The notes below the pieces were generated by a model. The model was not told the origin of the DNA. It saw only the letters and a program-made list of their open reading frames with translations, and searched no databases. Below, one piece after another: positions 34,821-43,942 of a DNA stretch of 64,000 nucleotides. Within the stretch, counting starts at the first letter, position 1; each line of letters begins with the position of its first letter. The position numbers and the translations under genes were made by a program. The DNA is from Mycobacterium sp. 852002-51961_SCH5331710. Its GTDB lineage: Bacteria > Actinomycetota > Actinomycetes > Mycobacteriales > Mycobacteriaceae. The stretch covers positions 124,001 through 188,000 of the forward strand of contig NZ_LZSQ01000100.1 in NCBI RefSeq assembly GCF_001665535.1, written 5' to 3'.

Positions 34821-36296
34821 GTGACAGCGACGACCGTCTCCACGCAGAAGGGCTTGTTCATCGACGGCGCTTGGACGTCGGGTGCCGGCAACGACACCGT
34901 CACGGTGGTGAACCCGGCGACCGAAGAATCCATCGCCGAGGTGCCGCAGGCGACCGTCGCCGACGTCGACGCCGCTGTCACCGCCGCGCGCACCGCGTTC
35001 GACGAGGGACCGTGGCCGACGATGCGCCCGGCCGAGCGTGGCCGCGTCCTGGCCGCGATGGCCGACGAACTCACCCGCCGCCGAGACGAACTCATCGAGT
35101 TGAACATCGCCGAGGCCGGTTCGACCCGCATGCTCGCCGAGATGCTTCAGGTCGGTACCCCGATCGATCACTTCCGTGACCTGACCGATCGGGTACTGCC
35201 GCAGTTCGACTTCGAGCCGCCGGTGCGCCCCGTGATGGGCCACGGCATCGGCCAGGGCATGATGATGCGCGAAGCCTACGGCGTCGCCGCCCTGATCACC
35301 CCGTTCAACTTCCCGTTCCTGCTGAACCTGGCCAAGATCGGACCCGCGTTGGCCGCCGGGTGCACCGCGGTGCTCAAACCGTCGCCGTACACGCCGCTGG
35401 AGGCGCTGGTGCTCGGTGAGGTCGCCGAGGCCGCCGGTCTGCCGCCGGGCGTGCTCAACGTGGTCACCGGCGACATCCCCGAAGGGGAGGCGTTGACGAC
35501 ACATCCCGGGGTGGACCTGGTCAGCTTCACCGGCTCGGATGCGGTGGGCCGCAGGGTCTATACGCAGGCGGCGGACTCGTTGAAGAAGGTCGTTCTCGAA
35601 CTGGGCGGCAAGTCGGCGAACATCATCCTCGACGACGCCGATCTCGACAAGGTGATGGAGAGTGTGCTCGCGGGCATCGTCACTCACGCCGGCCAGGGTT
35701 GCGCGCTGTTGACCCGGATCCTCGTGCACCAGTCGCTGCACGACGAGCTGGTCGCCCGCATCGCCGGAGTGCTCGGCTTCATCAGCGTGGGCGACCCGTC
35801 GGATCCGGCGACGATGATGGGCCCGTTGATCCGCGATGTGCAACGCCAGCGGGTCGAGTCGCTGATCGCCGCCGGAGTCGAGGAGGGTGCGCAGATCGCC
35901 TTCGGCGGAAAGCGTCCCGCGCAGTTGGAACGTGGCTATTTCGTGGAGCCGACATTGTTCGTCGGGGTGGACAACTCGATGCGCATCGCCCAGGACGAGT
36001 TCTTCGGCCCGGTCGGTGTGGTCATCCCGTTCAGCGACGACGACGAGGCGGTGCGGCTGTCCAACGACAGCCGTTACGGCTTGGCGGGCGGTGTCTGGTC
36101 GGCCGACCCACTGCGGGCGGTGGCGGTGGGACGCCGGTTGCGCGCCGGTACGGTCATCATCAACGGTGGTGGCGGCGGACTGAATCCGAGCGCGCCCTTC
36201 GGCGGGTACAAGCACAGCGGCATCGGGCGTGAGTTCGGTGAGCACGGGCTTTCGGAGTACTTGCAGCACAAGGCGCTTCAGTGGCCGGTGGGTTGA
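34821..36296 (+). CDS. Aldehyde dehydrogenase
   Basis: A 491-residue NAD(P)-dependent aldehyde dehydrogenase. It has the cofactor region ITPFNFPFLLNLAK, the general base in LELGGKSANII (near residue 260), and the nucleophile Cys in HAGQGCALLT near 294. The length is standard. It has a strong ribosome site (AGGAGGAA). In this context it could oxidise an aldehyde released by the Ltp2-like aldolase or one made by a P450. It is non-acylating in appearance, so the product would be a free acid. Confidence 0.88.
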   Translation: MTATTVSTQKGLFIDGAWTSGAGNDTVTVVNPATEESIAEVPQATVADVDAAVTAARTAFDEGPWPTMRPAERGRVLAAMADELTRRRDELIELNIAEAGSTRMLAEMLQVGTPIDHFRDLTDRVLPQFDFEPPVRPVMGHGIGQGMMMREAYGVAALITPFNFPFLLNLAKIGPALAAGCTAVLKPSPYTPLEALVLGEVAEAAGLPPGVLNVVTGDIPEGEALTTHPGVDLVSFTGSDAVGRRVYTQAADSLKKVVLELGGKSANIILDDADLDKVMESVLAGIVTHAGQGCALLTRILVHQSLHDELVARIAGVLGFISVGDPSDPATMMGPLIRDVQRQRVESLIAAGVEEGAQIAFGGKRPAQLERGYFVEPTLFVGVDNSMRIAQDEFFGPVGVVIPFSDDDEAVRLSNDSRYGLAGGVWSADPLRAVAVGRRLRAGTVIINGGGGGLNPSAPFGGYKHSGIGREFGEHGLSEYLQHKALQWPVG

Positions 36297-36305
36297 GGTG
36301 AGGTT

Positions 36306-36743
36306 GTGAGACTGGGTCGAACGCTCGCCGCTGCGGCGGGTGTCGCCGTGCTCTTATCCGGTGCGGTGGTGGCACATGCGCAACCACCGCCGCCGCGGCC
36401 ACCGGGCTCGCCCGACTACATCGACCACACCGTCTGGGAGTACCACGGCGACCGCGCGACTCTGCGGATCTACCCAACGCCGTGGGGCTGGGCGGGGTCA
36501 GGCCCGTTCAGCAACGGCGCACAGAGCTACGACGCGTGGGCCGAGTTGCTCGAGCATGCGCCCGACGCCAACACACTGTCCATGCAGAACCAGTTCATGT
36601 GCTACTGGCAGCTGTCCACCTTCACCAATCCGGGCAAGGTCGGCACGTGGAACCTCGAGCCGTGGCGACCGGTCGTGTCGAGCATCATCATGCAGAATTC
36701 GGGATGCAATCCGGGCGGACCGGATGACGTCCTCAACTGGTGA
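36306..36743 (+). CDS. Secreted DUF2599-type protein
   Basis: A 145-residue exported protein. Residues 1-25 form a signal peptide ending at AHA, followed by a proline-rich linker. The remainder has W-rich motifs ending in GTWNLEPWRPVVSS and a CNPGG tail, which match my memory of DUF2599. Two cysteines (MCYWQ and GCNPG) may form a disulfide. It starts with GTG nine bases after the ALDH stop and ends inside the convergent DUF3298 gene (11-base overlap). The function is unknown. Confidence 0.65.
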   Translation: MRLGRTLAAAAGVAVLLSGAVVAHAQPPPPRPPGSPDYIDHTVWEYHGDRATLRIYPTPWGWAGSGPFSNGAQSYDAWAELLEHAPDANTLSMQNQFMCYWQLSTFTNPGKVGTWNLEPWRPVVSSIIMQNSGCNPGGPDDVLNW

Positions 36744-37470
36744 TCGGCGCGAACACCGGATCGATCAGATCGGCCACCCCGGCCCACGGGATCGTGATCG
36801 AACGCACCTCCCTGCCGAATTGCCCCTCGGGGAAATACATCTGGATGCCGGCATCGGTCGGAATCCAAAATCGGAAGTTGCGTTCCACCGGAGCCCACCC
36901 CGCGTAGTACTCGCCCCATCCGCCCAGCGGCGGTTCCGGGTAGGTAGCGGGCAGGATCTTCTTCGTCAGCTCGCCCAATCTGTTCAGCCCGGCCTGCTCG
37001 TCGACGAACAGGTTCTTCCAGACGATCTGAATCCCGCTGCGGGAGTCGAAAACCCGTGTGGCGACGGTATCGACGGGCATGTTCGGCAGGTCGAAGGCGT
37101 TGTACTGGCCTTGCCACAATTCCGAGATGGTCATCGGCCGGAACAACAGCCTGCCCTGGGTGTTGAACACCCATCGCGAGCTCTTGCTGGCGCTGGCGGC
37201 GAAGAGCCACACCAGACCGTCGGCCTCGTCGTCGAGGATCCTGTTGATCGCATCGGTGACCGCCGGGTCCCCGCCCGCGAGCTTCTCGTAGTTCACTGTC
37301 CACTCACCGGGGCCCTGCGGGCTGGTCCCGCCGCGCACGTCGGGCACGACGGTGTAGGTGACCCCGTTGGATGTGGTGTCAGCGGCGGCCGTCGGCGACG
37401 TCGCGATGAACGCCCCGACCAGCGCCACGCCGAGGACGACGCCCGCCCACCGCGCGAAAAGCCGGCTCAC
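36733..37470 (-). CDS. Secreted MPT64/RsiV-like (DUF3298) protein
   Basis: A 245-residue protein with a signal peptide (cleavage near ATSPTAAA-DT, residue 30). The mature part resembles the DUF3298/RsiV fold of mycobacterial MPT64: a VNYEKLAGGDPAVTDAINRIL helix and later IPTDAGIQMYFPEGQFGREV. Its start overlaps the stop of the Mce-associated gene (ATGA), so it is the last gene of the mce operon. It may be an exported accessory protein of the Mce complex; this is inferred only from position. Confidence 0.7.
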   Translation of the reverse strand: MSRLFARWAGVVLGVALVGAFIATSPTAAADTTSNGVTYTVVPDVRGGTSPQGPGEWTVNYEKLAGGDPAVTDAINRILDDEADGLVWLFAASASKSSRWVFNTQGRLLFRPMTISELWQGQYNAFDLPNMPVDTVATRVFDSRSGIQIVWKNLFVDEQAGLNRLGELTKKILPATYPEPPLGGWGEYYAGWAPVERNFRFWIPTDAGIQMYFPEGQFGREVRSITIPWAGVADLIDPVFAPITS

Positions 37471-38120
37471 GGCAGCACGACATCACTGGCCAGCCAGCGG
37501 CCGTCGACCTTTTCCATGGTGATGATGATGCGGTTGCGATCAAGGCGCGGTTCGGGATTCAGCGCGTTGGTGACCGACTGGTCGAGAAAGAGCATGACCT
37601 CGACCTTGTCCTTGGTCGCCGATTTGATGCCGGCCGCGATGACTTTGCCGTCGGCCCTGGCCTTATTGTCGATCAGCGCCTGTTTGAGCTGATTGCTGGA
37701 CTCGCTGTACATCTGCTTGAAGTCGCCGGTCGCACCGTCCAGCACCGCCGTGAAATTCTCGTCGAGCTTGGAGGCGTCGACGCTGGTGAGGACGACCGCG
37801 TACTGTTGCGCCGCGGCGAGGGCCTGCTGACCGGCGTCGGTCACCTCCCGCTCCCGCTTCAAGTCGAGGGCCAGCACCACGCTGGTGGCCAGCGATCCGA
37901 TCACGAGCAGGGCACCAAGCCCCAGCGCGACGTCCTTCCTACTGGGCCGACGCAGCCACCGTCGCCGCGGTGAATCAGGATCGGGCTCATCTGCTTTCGC
38001 CTCCGGCTCCGATTCGGGCTCGCCGGCGGTGGCCTCCTCGCCGGCTTCCTCCGGCCGGGTCTCGTCGGCGTCGTCGTCCTCGGTGGCGTCCAGTGTCAGC
38101 ACCTGTTCGCGGTTAGTCAT
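37467..38120 (-). CDS. Mce-associated membrane protein
   Basis: A 217-residue protein. Residues 1-50 are very acidic, residues 51-62 basic, one transmembrane helix spans about 64-86, and the rest is a periplasmic alpha+beta domain. This is the layout of Mas proteins encoded after mceF in mycobacterial mce operons; they stabilise the transporter. AAAGGAG lies eight bases before the ATG. It is 45 bases after mceF. Confidence 0.85.
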   Translation of the reverse strand: MTNREQVLTLDATEDDDADETRPEEAGEEATAGEPESEPEAKADEPDPDSPRRRWLRRPSRKDVALGLGALLVIGSLATSVVLALDLKREREVTDAGQQALAAAQQYAVVLTSVDASKLDENFTAVLDGATGDFKQMYSESSNQLKQALIDNKARADGKVIAAGIKSATKDKVEVMLFLDQSVTNALNPEPRLDRNRIIITMEKVDGRWLASDVVLP

Positions 38121-38165
38121 CTATTGCTCCTTTCAGGGTAATCGAGCCGGTCCGTTTGCTTCGCC

Positions 38166-39416
38166 TCACGGCCCACTCGGCGGTGGCGGAAGCGGGAGGG
38201 CGGGACCGCCGTACGGCGTCGGGATGGTGAGCGGACCGGTGGGAACCGGATCGGCACGTTGCAACGGATGTGCACCGGGCGGCGGTCCCGCGGTGTCGTC
38301 ACCGGGTGGACGCGGTGCGTTACGGGCGCCGCGAACAAGGTATTTCGGGTCGGGGTTCGGACAGTAGGTGTACAGGAAGGGCTCCGGGAAGTCGGTCAGC
38401 GTCGGCGGCGCCTTGGGCAGGTTGTAGTCACAGCCGTATCGCGAGTACAGGCTCACCGCTCCCCACACCCCGCCGTCGCGGAAGGTGCTGCCGACCGCTT
38501 CGAGCGCCGACCCGGTCCGGTATTGCGGGAAGAAGAACTCTTGCAGGGCGGGCACCCGCAGATACGCCAACTGGGACACGGTGGTCAGGTTCCCGAGCAA
38601 CTGCACCATCGTCGGCGAGTTGTCGGCGATCACGGCGTCGATGCCCGAGAACGCCTCGGGTGCACGGTCGAGCAGGGTCCGGTATCCGCCGTCCATGCGT
38701 TCGACACCGCTGAGGATCGTCGACAAGTCCGACGACGTCGCGGCCATGCCCGGGCCGACGTCCCGCACGGTCGACAGCACCACCTTGCTGTTGCGGATCA
38801 GACTGACCGTCTGGGGCAGAACCGAATCCAGCGTCGACACCAGAAATGCGCCACCGTCGAGAATCGCGGCGAGTTTGTCCGCCCCCTCTGGGCCGACCCG
38901 CAGTTCGTCGAGGACCGCCGACAACCGCGCGCTGTCGACCTGTTCGAGTGTGCCGTCGAGATCGCCGAGCAGTTTGGCCAGCGTCACCGGTGTTCGCGTT
39001 CGATCGCTGGCGATCTCGGCGCCGTCGGCGAGGTAGGGACCGTCGTTGCGGTCCGCGCGAAAGTCGAGATACTGCTCACCGGCCGGCGACAGCGCGGAGA
39101 CCCTGACCTCGGTGTCGGTGGGAATCCGGGTGCCCGGATGCAGCGCCGCCACCGCGACGGCGCCGGTGTCGGACAATTCGATGGAGCGCACCCGGCCCAC
39201 GGGTACGCCCCGCAGCGTCACGTCCTGCCCCGGCAGCAGGCCACCGGTCTGAGCGAGATGGACGCGAACCAGGGACTCGGTGCTCACCGGATCGAGGCGC
39301 AGCGTTCCGAACATCAGATACGTCACGCCGACAACGAACATCATCGCCAGCGCGAACGCCGACAGCCCGAGACGGCGCACCTTGGCCCACCGCAGCGCGT
39401 TCAACAGCAGTCTCAT
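38166..39416 (-). CDS. mceF: MceF-type Mce transporter subunit
   Basis: A 416-residue Mce protein. A single N-terminal transmembrane helix (about 17-37) precedes the MCE/MlaD domain (about 45-125, with LPGQDVTLRGVPVGRVRSIE). A long helical region follows and the C-terminus is proline-rich (PLPPPPSGP). The six Mce subunits form a hexameric tube that carries lipid across the periplasm to the YrbE permease. It is the last mce gene and overlaps mceE by four bases. Confidence 0.9.
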   Translation of the reverse strand: MRLLLNALRWAKVRRLGLSAFALAMMFVVGVTYLMFGTLRLDPVSTESLVRVHLAQTGGLLPGQDVTLRGVPVGRVRSIELSDTGAVAVAALHPGTRIPTDTEVRVSALSPAGEQYLDFRADRNDGPYLADGAEIASDRTRTPVTLAKLLGDLDGTLEQVDSARLSAVLDELRVGPEGADKLAAILDGGAFLVSTLDSVLPQTVSLIRNSKVVLSTVRDVGPGMAATSSDLSTILSGVERMDGGYRTLLDRAPEAFSGIDAVIADNSPTMVQLLGNLTTVSQLAYLRVPALQEFFFPQYRTGSALEAVGSTFRDGGVWGAVSLYSRYGCDYNLPKAPPTLTDFPEPFLYTYCPNPDPKYLVRGARNAPRPPGDDTAGPPPGAHPLQRADPVPTGPLTIPTPYGGPALPLPPPPSGP

Positions 39417-40714
39417 GGCGGTCCCTCCAGAGACGCACCCGGCGGGGCAGTCGGCGGGGGTGGCGGCAGGCCTGGCGGCGGCGGAGCGGGCGTGAGGTTG
39501 GCCGGGTTGGGCCCGATCAGGTTCGGTGGAGGCACCACACCGGGCGGCGCCGTGGGCTTGCCCCAGAACCGGTTGCGAATCATCAACAGCTCGTAGGAGA
39601 TGCTGCCGACGAGGTTGCGGAAGTCCTCGCGGCCCGGCCCCCGGCTCCCCGGATCGGCCGGGTGGAACCGATCGGCGAATGCGCCGACGGCCAAGTCCGC
39701 GAGATCGATCTCGACGTTGGACGCGGTCGAGTTGGTGGTCTTGAGTATCGGGCCGAACATCAGGTTGAAGTTGGCCAACGACGCGCCGGGAGCCGTCGAC
39801 GCCTCGTTGAGCCCCTCCGAGAGCCTGTTGAGGTCGGCCATCATGCTGCGCGACTCTTCCCCGCGCACCGACGGGAACTTGGCCAGCTGCAGGGTGATCC
39901 GGTTGACCTGGGCGATGAGATCGACGATGCGGTCGGTGTTCTCGGCGACGGCGCCCAGCGCGGGACCCGCCGCCTCGACGGCCGCATCGATGGACTGCTG
40001 GCGGGCCGCCATCGTCGCGGAGAGGTCGTCGGTCTGCGCCAGCGCGCGCTTGATCGAATCCGAGCGGGCCGAGAGGCTTTGGATCAGCCGGGTGGATTCG
40101 TCGACGAACTTGTTGAGGTCCTCACCCTTGCCGCCCACGGCGCGGCCCATACCGTTGATCACCCGGGTCAGGTTGCGGATCGCTCCCCCGTTGACGAGCA
40201 TCGCCGCGGTGCTCAGCACGTCCTCCACAGACGCCGCCGACGCGGTGGAATCCAACGGCAGCACCGCGCCGGGCGGCAGCGGTTCGGTCGCTGCGGAAGC
40301 GCCAGGCGGCGGGGTCAGCGCGACGAAGATGTCGCCGAGCGGAGTGGCCGAACGCAGCTCGGCCTTTGTGCCGGAGGGTATCTGGACGTCGGAAGAGATC
40401 CGCATCGTCACCACCGCCGTGTAGTCGCGGGCGGTCATCGACTGGACCTCACCCACATCGGCGCCGGACAACCGAACCTTCGCCTTGGCGGGCAGGTTCA
40501 GCGCGTTGGCGAACGTCGCGCTGATCTCGTAGGAGTTCTGACCGACGGACGGCGCGGGCAACGGAACCCGGTCCAGGCCAATCGAACACCCCCCGAGCGC
40601 ACCCACCAGGAGCGCCGACGCGGCGAGTGCGCCGAGCGCGCGGGCGCTTGCGCGTACCAGTGTCATGGGCTTCGTCATGGGCTTCGTCATGGGCCCTTTC
40701 ACGGGCTCCGTCAC
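39413..40714 (-). CDS. mceE: MceE-type lipoprotein subunit
   Basis: A 433-residue Mce protein with the lipobox VGALGGC (Cys43), so it is anchored as a lipoprotein like LprK-type subunits. The MCE domain is near 65-140 and a long helical stretch runs to about 380, followed by a PPPPGLPPPPPTAPPG tail. GTG 40714 overlaps the mceD stop, but the N-terminus MTEPVKGPMTKPMTKPMT is built on a 12-base DNA repeat and later ATGs (for example 40666) give a more usual signal length of 27. Confidence 0.88.
   Translation of the reverse strand: MTEPVKGPMTKPMTKPMTLVRASARALGALAASALLVGALGGCSIGLDRVPLPAPSVGQNSYEISATFANALNLPAKAKVRLSGADVGEVQSMTARDYTAVVTMRISSDVQIPSGTKAELRSATPLGDIFVALTPPPGASAATEPLPPGAVLPLDSTASAASVEDVLSTAAMLVNGGAIRNLTRVINGMGRAVGGKGEDLNKFVDESTRLIQSLSARSDSIKRALAQTDDLSATMAARQQSIDAAVEAAGPALGAVAENTDRIVDLIAQVNRITLQLAKFPSVRGEESRSMMADLNRLSEGLNEASTAPGASLANFNLMFGPILKTTNSTASNVEIDLADLAVGAFADRFHPADPGSRGPGREDFRNLVGSISYELLMIRNRFWGKPTAPPGVVPPPNLIGPNPANLTPAPPPPGLPPPPPTAPPGASLEGPP
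40662..40697. repeat. Three 12-base direct repeats at the mceE start
   Basis: GTCATGGGCTTC occurs twice in tandem and a third time as GTCATGGGCCCT. On the coding strand each unit encodes MTKP, giving successive in-frame start codons. Slippage here would change the number of possible starts without a frameshift. Confidence 0.85.
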
Positions 40715-41811
40715 GGTCCGAGGCCTGCCAGTCCCTCGAGCATGCTCGTCACCCCGAAATCGGGACCGAAGTCCTGAATAGTGCCCGTCGTGCAGCCCAA
40801 CTGCTTCATGCCCAGCAGGTTGCAGACCTCCTTCGTGAACTGACCGTTGAGTTCGACCTTGTCGAGCACGGGGTGCGCACGGATGGCGTCCTTCTCGTGG
40901 TCGATCATGTTGTAGACGTTGTCGAGCAGCATCGGCGCCACGTCCAGCGACTCGGCGAGTTCGCGGCGGTACTCGGCGATCGCCTTCGTGGTCGTCTCCA
41001 TACCCGCGGTCGACGTCTTCAGGGCCTCCCGGTTGTCCTCGATCAGATCGGCTGTCTCAGTGAGAATCTGATTGATCTGCGCGCCGGTCGATCCGCTGCC
41101 GAGCTGTTCGGCCGCCAGTACGTCGCTGAGTTGACGCATCGAGGAGCCGAAGTCGCGGATGGTCTGGTCGTTCTCGGCGGCCGCGGTGGTCAGGCTCTCG
41201 AGGTTGGTGACGATCTTGGTGATCGCGTCGCCGGTCGGCGCACCGCGTTCCTTGCTCATCTTCAAAGCCGTCGACAGCTCGCCCAACGCCGAGCGGATCT
41301 TCGTGCCGTTGCCCTCGGTCATCGCGGCGCTCACCGAGAGTAGGTCGGCCACCGGGCCGGAACCATGACCGTCGCCCTGCAACTGCACCGCCAGCTTGTC
41401 GATCATCGCCAGCACTCCGTCGAATTCGACGGGTGTCCGGGTGCGATCGAGCCCGAGCGTCTGACCGTCAGTGAGCGCCGGGCCACCCTCGTAGACCGGC
41501 GTGAACTCCACGTGCCTGTCGGTGAGGATGGAGGTGGACACGGTCACCGCCTGTGCATCGGCCGGGATCTTGACTCCCGGCTCGACGCGCATCGTCACCT
41601 CGACGTAGGCGCCTTTCGCCTCGATCTTCTCGACGGAGCCGACCGGCATGCCCAGGATCGACACCGCGTTACCCTCGTAAAGCCCACTGGCACTGTCGAA
41701 CAGGCCGATGATCGTCATCGCCCGCTCACCGAACGGATTGCTCGAACAGCCGCACGCGCCGCACACCATCGCGACGATCGCGATGAGCTTCAGCAGTGTC
41801 CGTGAACTCAT
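40711..41811 (-). CDS. mceD: MceD-type Mce transporter subunit
   Basis: A 366-residue Mce protein with an N-terminal hydrophobic segment (about 5-19), then ACGCSS, then an MCE domain (SGLYEGNAVSILGMPVGSVE, about 40-58) and a helical body. The cysteines at 20 and 22 sit where a lipobox would be, but the -3 position is not a standard Leu/Val/Ile, so lipidation is uncertain. It overlaps mceC and mceE by four bases each (GTGA/ATGA), so translation is coupled. Confidence 0.9.
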   Translation of the reverse strand: MSSRTLLKLIAIVAMVCGACGCSSNPFGERAMTIIGLFDSASGLYEGNAVSILGMPVGSVEKIEAKGAYVEVTMRVEPGVKIPADAQAVTVSTSILTDRHVEFTPVYEGGPALTDGQTLGLDRTRTPVEFDGVLAMIDKLAVQLQGDGHGSGPVADLLSVSAAMTEGNGTKIRSALGELSTALKMSKERGAPTGDAITKIVTNLESLTTAAAENDQTIRDFGSSMRQLSDVLAAEQLGSGSTGAQINQILTETADLIEDNREALKTSTAGMETTTKAIAEYRRELAESLDVAPMLLDNVYNMIDHEKDAIRAHPVLDKVELNGQFTKEVCNLLGMKQLGCTTGTIQDFGPDFGVTSMLEGLAGLGP

Positions 41812-42863
41812 TTACAGTCCCCGAAGTACGGCGGCAGGTTGAACTGCTTGGCGCGCCCGCTGATCGCACACACGAACGTGTCGATCATCGTGCCGCCGGT
41901 AGAGGTGAAGTCGAACTCGTTGCCGTTGCCGGTGGCGTTGGCGAAGTTGCGGACCGTGACAGGCATCAACTGCAGCGTGCTGCGCAGCAGCGCGTCGTTG
42001 CGGCCCACCGCGCCCAGCATGCCCTCGAGGTTGTGCAGCAGTTCGTCGATGCGCTGCCGGTCCCCGATCAACACGGGCCGCAGCTGATTCACCAGCTTCG
42101 TCGTGGCATCGATCAACCGGACCACCAAGTCCTTGCGCGCCGCCAGATCGCCGAGGACCTCGCGGCCCTGGGTCATCAACAGGCCCAGGCTGCGCTGCTG
42201 GTTGCCGAGCAGTTCGGCCACCTGTTCGGTGCTGCGCAACAGGTCGTAGATCTGATCCCGGCGCGATGCGATGACCGATGACAGGTGCTCGATGTTCTGC
42301 AGCGCCTGCGGGAGCACCTCGGGTGCGCCCTGCAACTGGGTCGACAGCGTCGTCATCGACTGTGCGATCTTTTCGGCGTCGACCGCCTCGAAGGTTGTGG
42401 TGGCATCCTGCAGGGCGGACTGCAGGTCGTAGGGAACCTCGGTGTTGGCCAACGGGATCCGTTTGTCCGACAACGGCTTCGAGCCAGCCGGTTGAACGTC
42501 GACGTACCGGGCGCCGAGCAGCGTGGTCAGCTTGATCGACGCGCGGGTGGCCGAGCCGAGCGGTATGTCGTCGTCGATCTCGAGGCCGACGGCCACCCGG
42601 TCGCGCGAGAGTCTCATGCTGGTTACGCGACCGACACGCACACCGGCGACCGTCACCTGATCGCCCACGCTCAAGCCCGCCGCCTGCGCGAACTCGGCGG
42701 TGTAAACGTCCTTGCCCAACCCCAGCCTGCTGAGACCCAGTGCCCCACCGAGGGCCAGCGCGATGACCAGGACCGAGATCACGCCGAGCTGAAACTTGCT
42801 GTAAGACCCTACGGACCGGAGCCACACGCGTTTTCCCGCCGTCTTGTCCAGCACCTCTGTCAT
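41808..42863 (-). CDS. mceC: MceC-type Mce transporter subunit
   Basis: A 351-residue Mce protein. A transmembrane helix is near 25-48 and the MCE domain has AAGLSVGDQVTVAGVRVGRV near 62-81. The helical region ends in a Cys-containing tail (FVCAISG, FGDCK) that could form a disulfide. ATG 42863 follows GGTGAGGAC; GTG 42872, overlapping the mceB stop, is the alternative start. Confidence 0.9.
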   Translation of the reverse strand: MTEVLDKTAGKRVWLRSVGSYSKFQLGVISVLVIALALGGALGLSRLGLGKDVYTAEFAQAAGLSVGDQVTVAGVRVGRVTSMRLSRDRVAVGLEIDDDIPLGSATRASIKLTTLLGARYVDVQPAGSKPLSDKRIPLANTEVPYDLQSALQDATTTFEAVDAEKIAQSMTTLSTQLQGAPEVLPQALQNIEHLSSVIASRRDQIYDLLRSTEQVAELLGNQQRSLGLLMTQGREVLGDLAARKDLVVRLIDATTKLVNQLRPVLIGDRQRIDELLHNLEGMLGAVGRNDALLRSTLQLMPVTVRNFANATGNGNEFDFTSTGGTMIDTFVCAISGRAKQFNLPPYFGDCK

Positions 42864-42868
42864 CGTCC

Positions 42869-43942
42869 TCACCGACACTTCTGGCTGTAGGTCAACCGGT
42901 CTTCGGGCGTGCCTTCCCGCACGATCGCGTTGATCAGGCTGTCGATCCGCGGGAACTGGCTGACGGTCAGGTTGCACGCGTAGACGTCGAGGTAGGCACC
43001 GCCCTGGCTGAACCGGGCCATGCCCTTGAGCATCAGCGGCGTGTTGAAAGCCATGTAGGCGAAGCCCTGTTTGTCCTCCATGAAGTGTTTGGCGAAGCCC
43101 GGTTCGCGGGCCAGCCATTCCCTCATGTCCGGTTGGACGTCGGTGATGACGTTGGCCAACCGTTCGCCCACGATCGACACCTGGTCCATCGAGTCGACGA
43201 ATTCGGCACGGCGTGCGGCGAATCCGTTGAATGTCGTCTCCGCTGAATCGATGGTGTCGTTCAACGCACCGCCGTGGTCGGCCAGCGAGGCCACCACCTT
43301 GTTCAGATGGACGAGCACGCCGTCGAGGATCGCGTCGGTGCCCGAGTAGGACTCGGCGAGGCGGGTCGTCTCGGAGATCATCGTCGCGATCGCGCCGGTG
43401 TCGCCCTGCAGCGACCTCACGATGGCGGTCGTGAGATTGTCGACCTGGTCGGGGTTGAGCAGCGCGAACAGCGGCTCGAACCCGTTGAGCAACCGGGAGA
43501 TGTCGAACGACGGTTCGGTGTGCTCGACGGGAATCACCGCGCCGGCGGGCAGCACGCGTGAATCGCCGTAGTCGGCGAGGGACAGGCCGAGGTAACGCTG
43601 GCCGATGATGTTCTGGTAAACGATGGCGGCCTTGGTGTTTCCGTACAGCACCTGTTCGGACTGCACCTGGAACTGCACCCGCGCCTCGGTCCCGTCGAGC
43701 GCGATGTCGTCGACCCGACCCACCTTGACACCGGCCATCCGCACCTCGTCACCGACCTTCAGCCCGGACACGTCGGTGAAGATCGCGTTGTACGAATGGG
43801 TTTGGCCGTCCACCTCGCGCTTGAGGGTGACGAACACCGTCCAGATCAGGGCCAGGCAGACGACGAGGAATATGCACAGCCCGGTCAGGGGGCGGAGATG
43901 CCTTCTCAGCGGTGTCCTGACGGGTGGGCCGGTCGACGTCAC
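42869..43942 (-). CDS. mceB: MceB-type Mce transporter subunit
   Basis: A 357-residue Mce protein. A transmembrane helix lies near 20-42, the MCE domain contains VSGLKVGDEVRMAGVKVGRV (about 58-77), and a long helical segment follows. The C-terminus has two cysteines (YACNLTVSQ and SQKCR). The ATG at 43942 overlaps the end of mceA by four bases. The length is typical of MceB subunits. Confidence 0.9.
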   Translation of the reverse strand: MTSTGPPVRTPLRRHLRPLTGLCIFLVVCLALIWTVFVTLKREVDGQTHSYNAIFTDVSGLKVGDEVRMAGVKVGRVDDIALDGTEARVQFQVQSEQVLYGNTKAAIVYQNIIGQRYLGLSLADYGDSRVLPAGAVIPVEHTEPSFDISRLLNGFEPLFALLNPDQVDNLTTAIVRSLQGDTGAIATMISETTRLAESYSGTDAILDGVLVHLNKVVASLADHGGALNDTIDSAETTFNGFAARRAEFVDSMDQVSIVGERLANVITDVQPDMREWLAREPGFAKHFMEDKQGFAYMAFNTPLMLKGMARFSQGGAYLDVYACNLTVSQFPRIDSLINAIVREGTPEDRLTYSQKCR

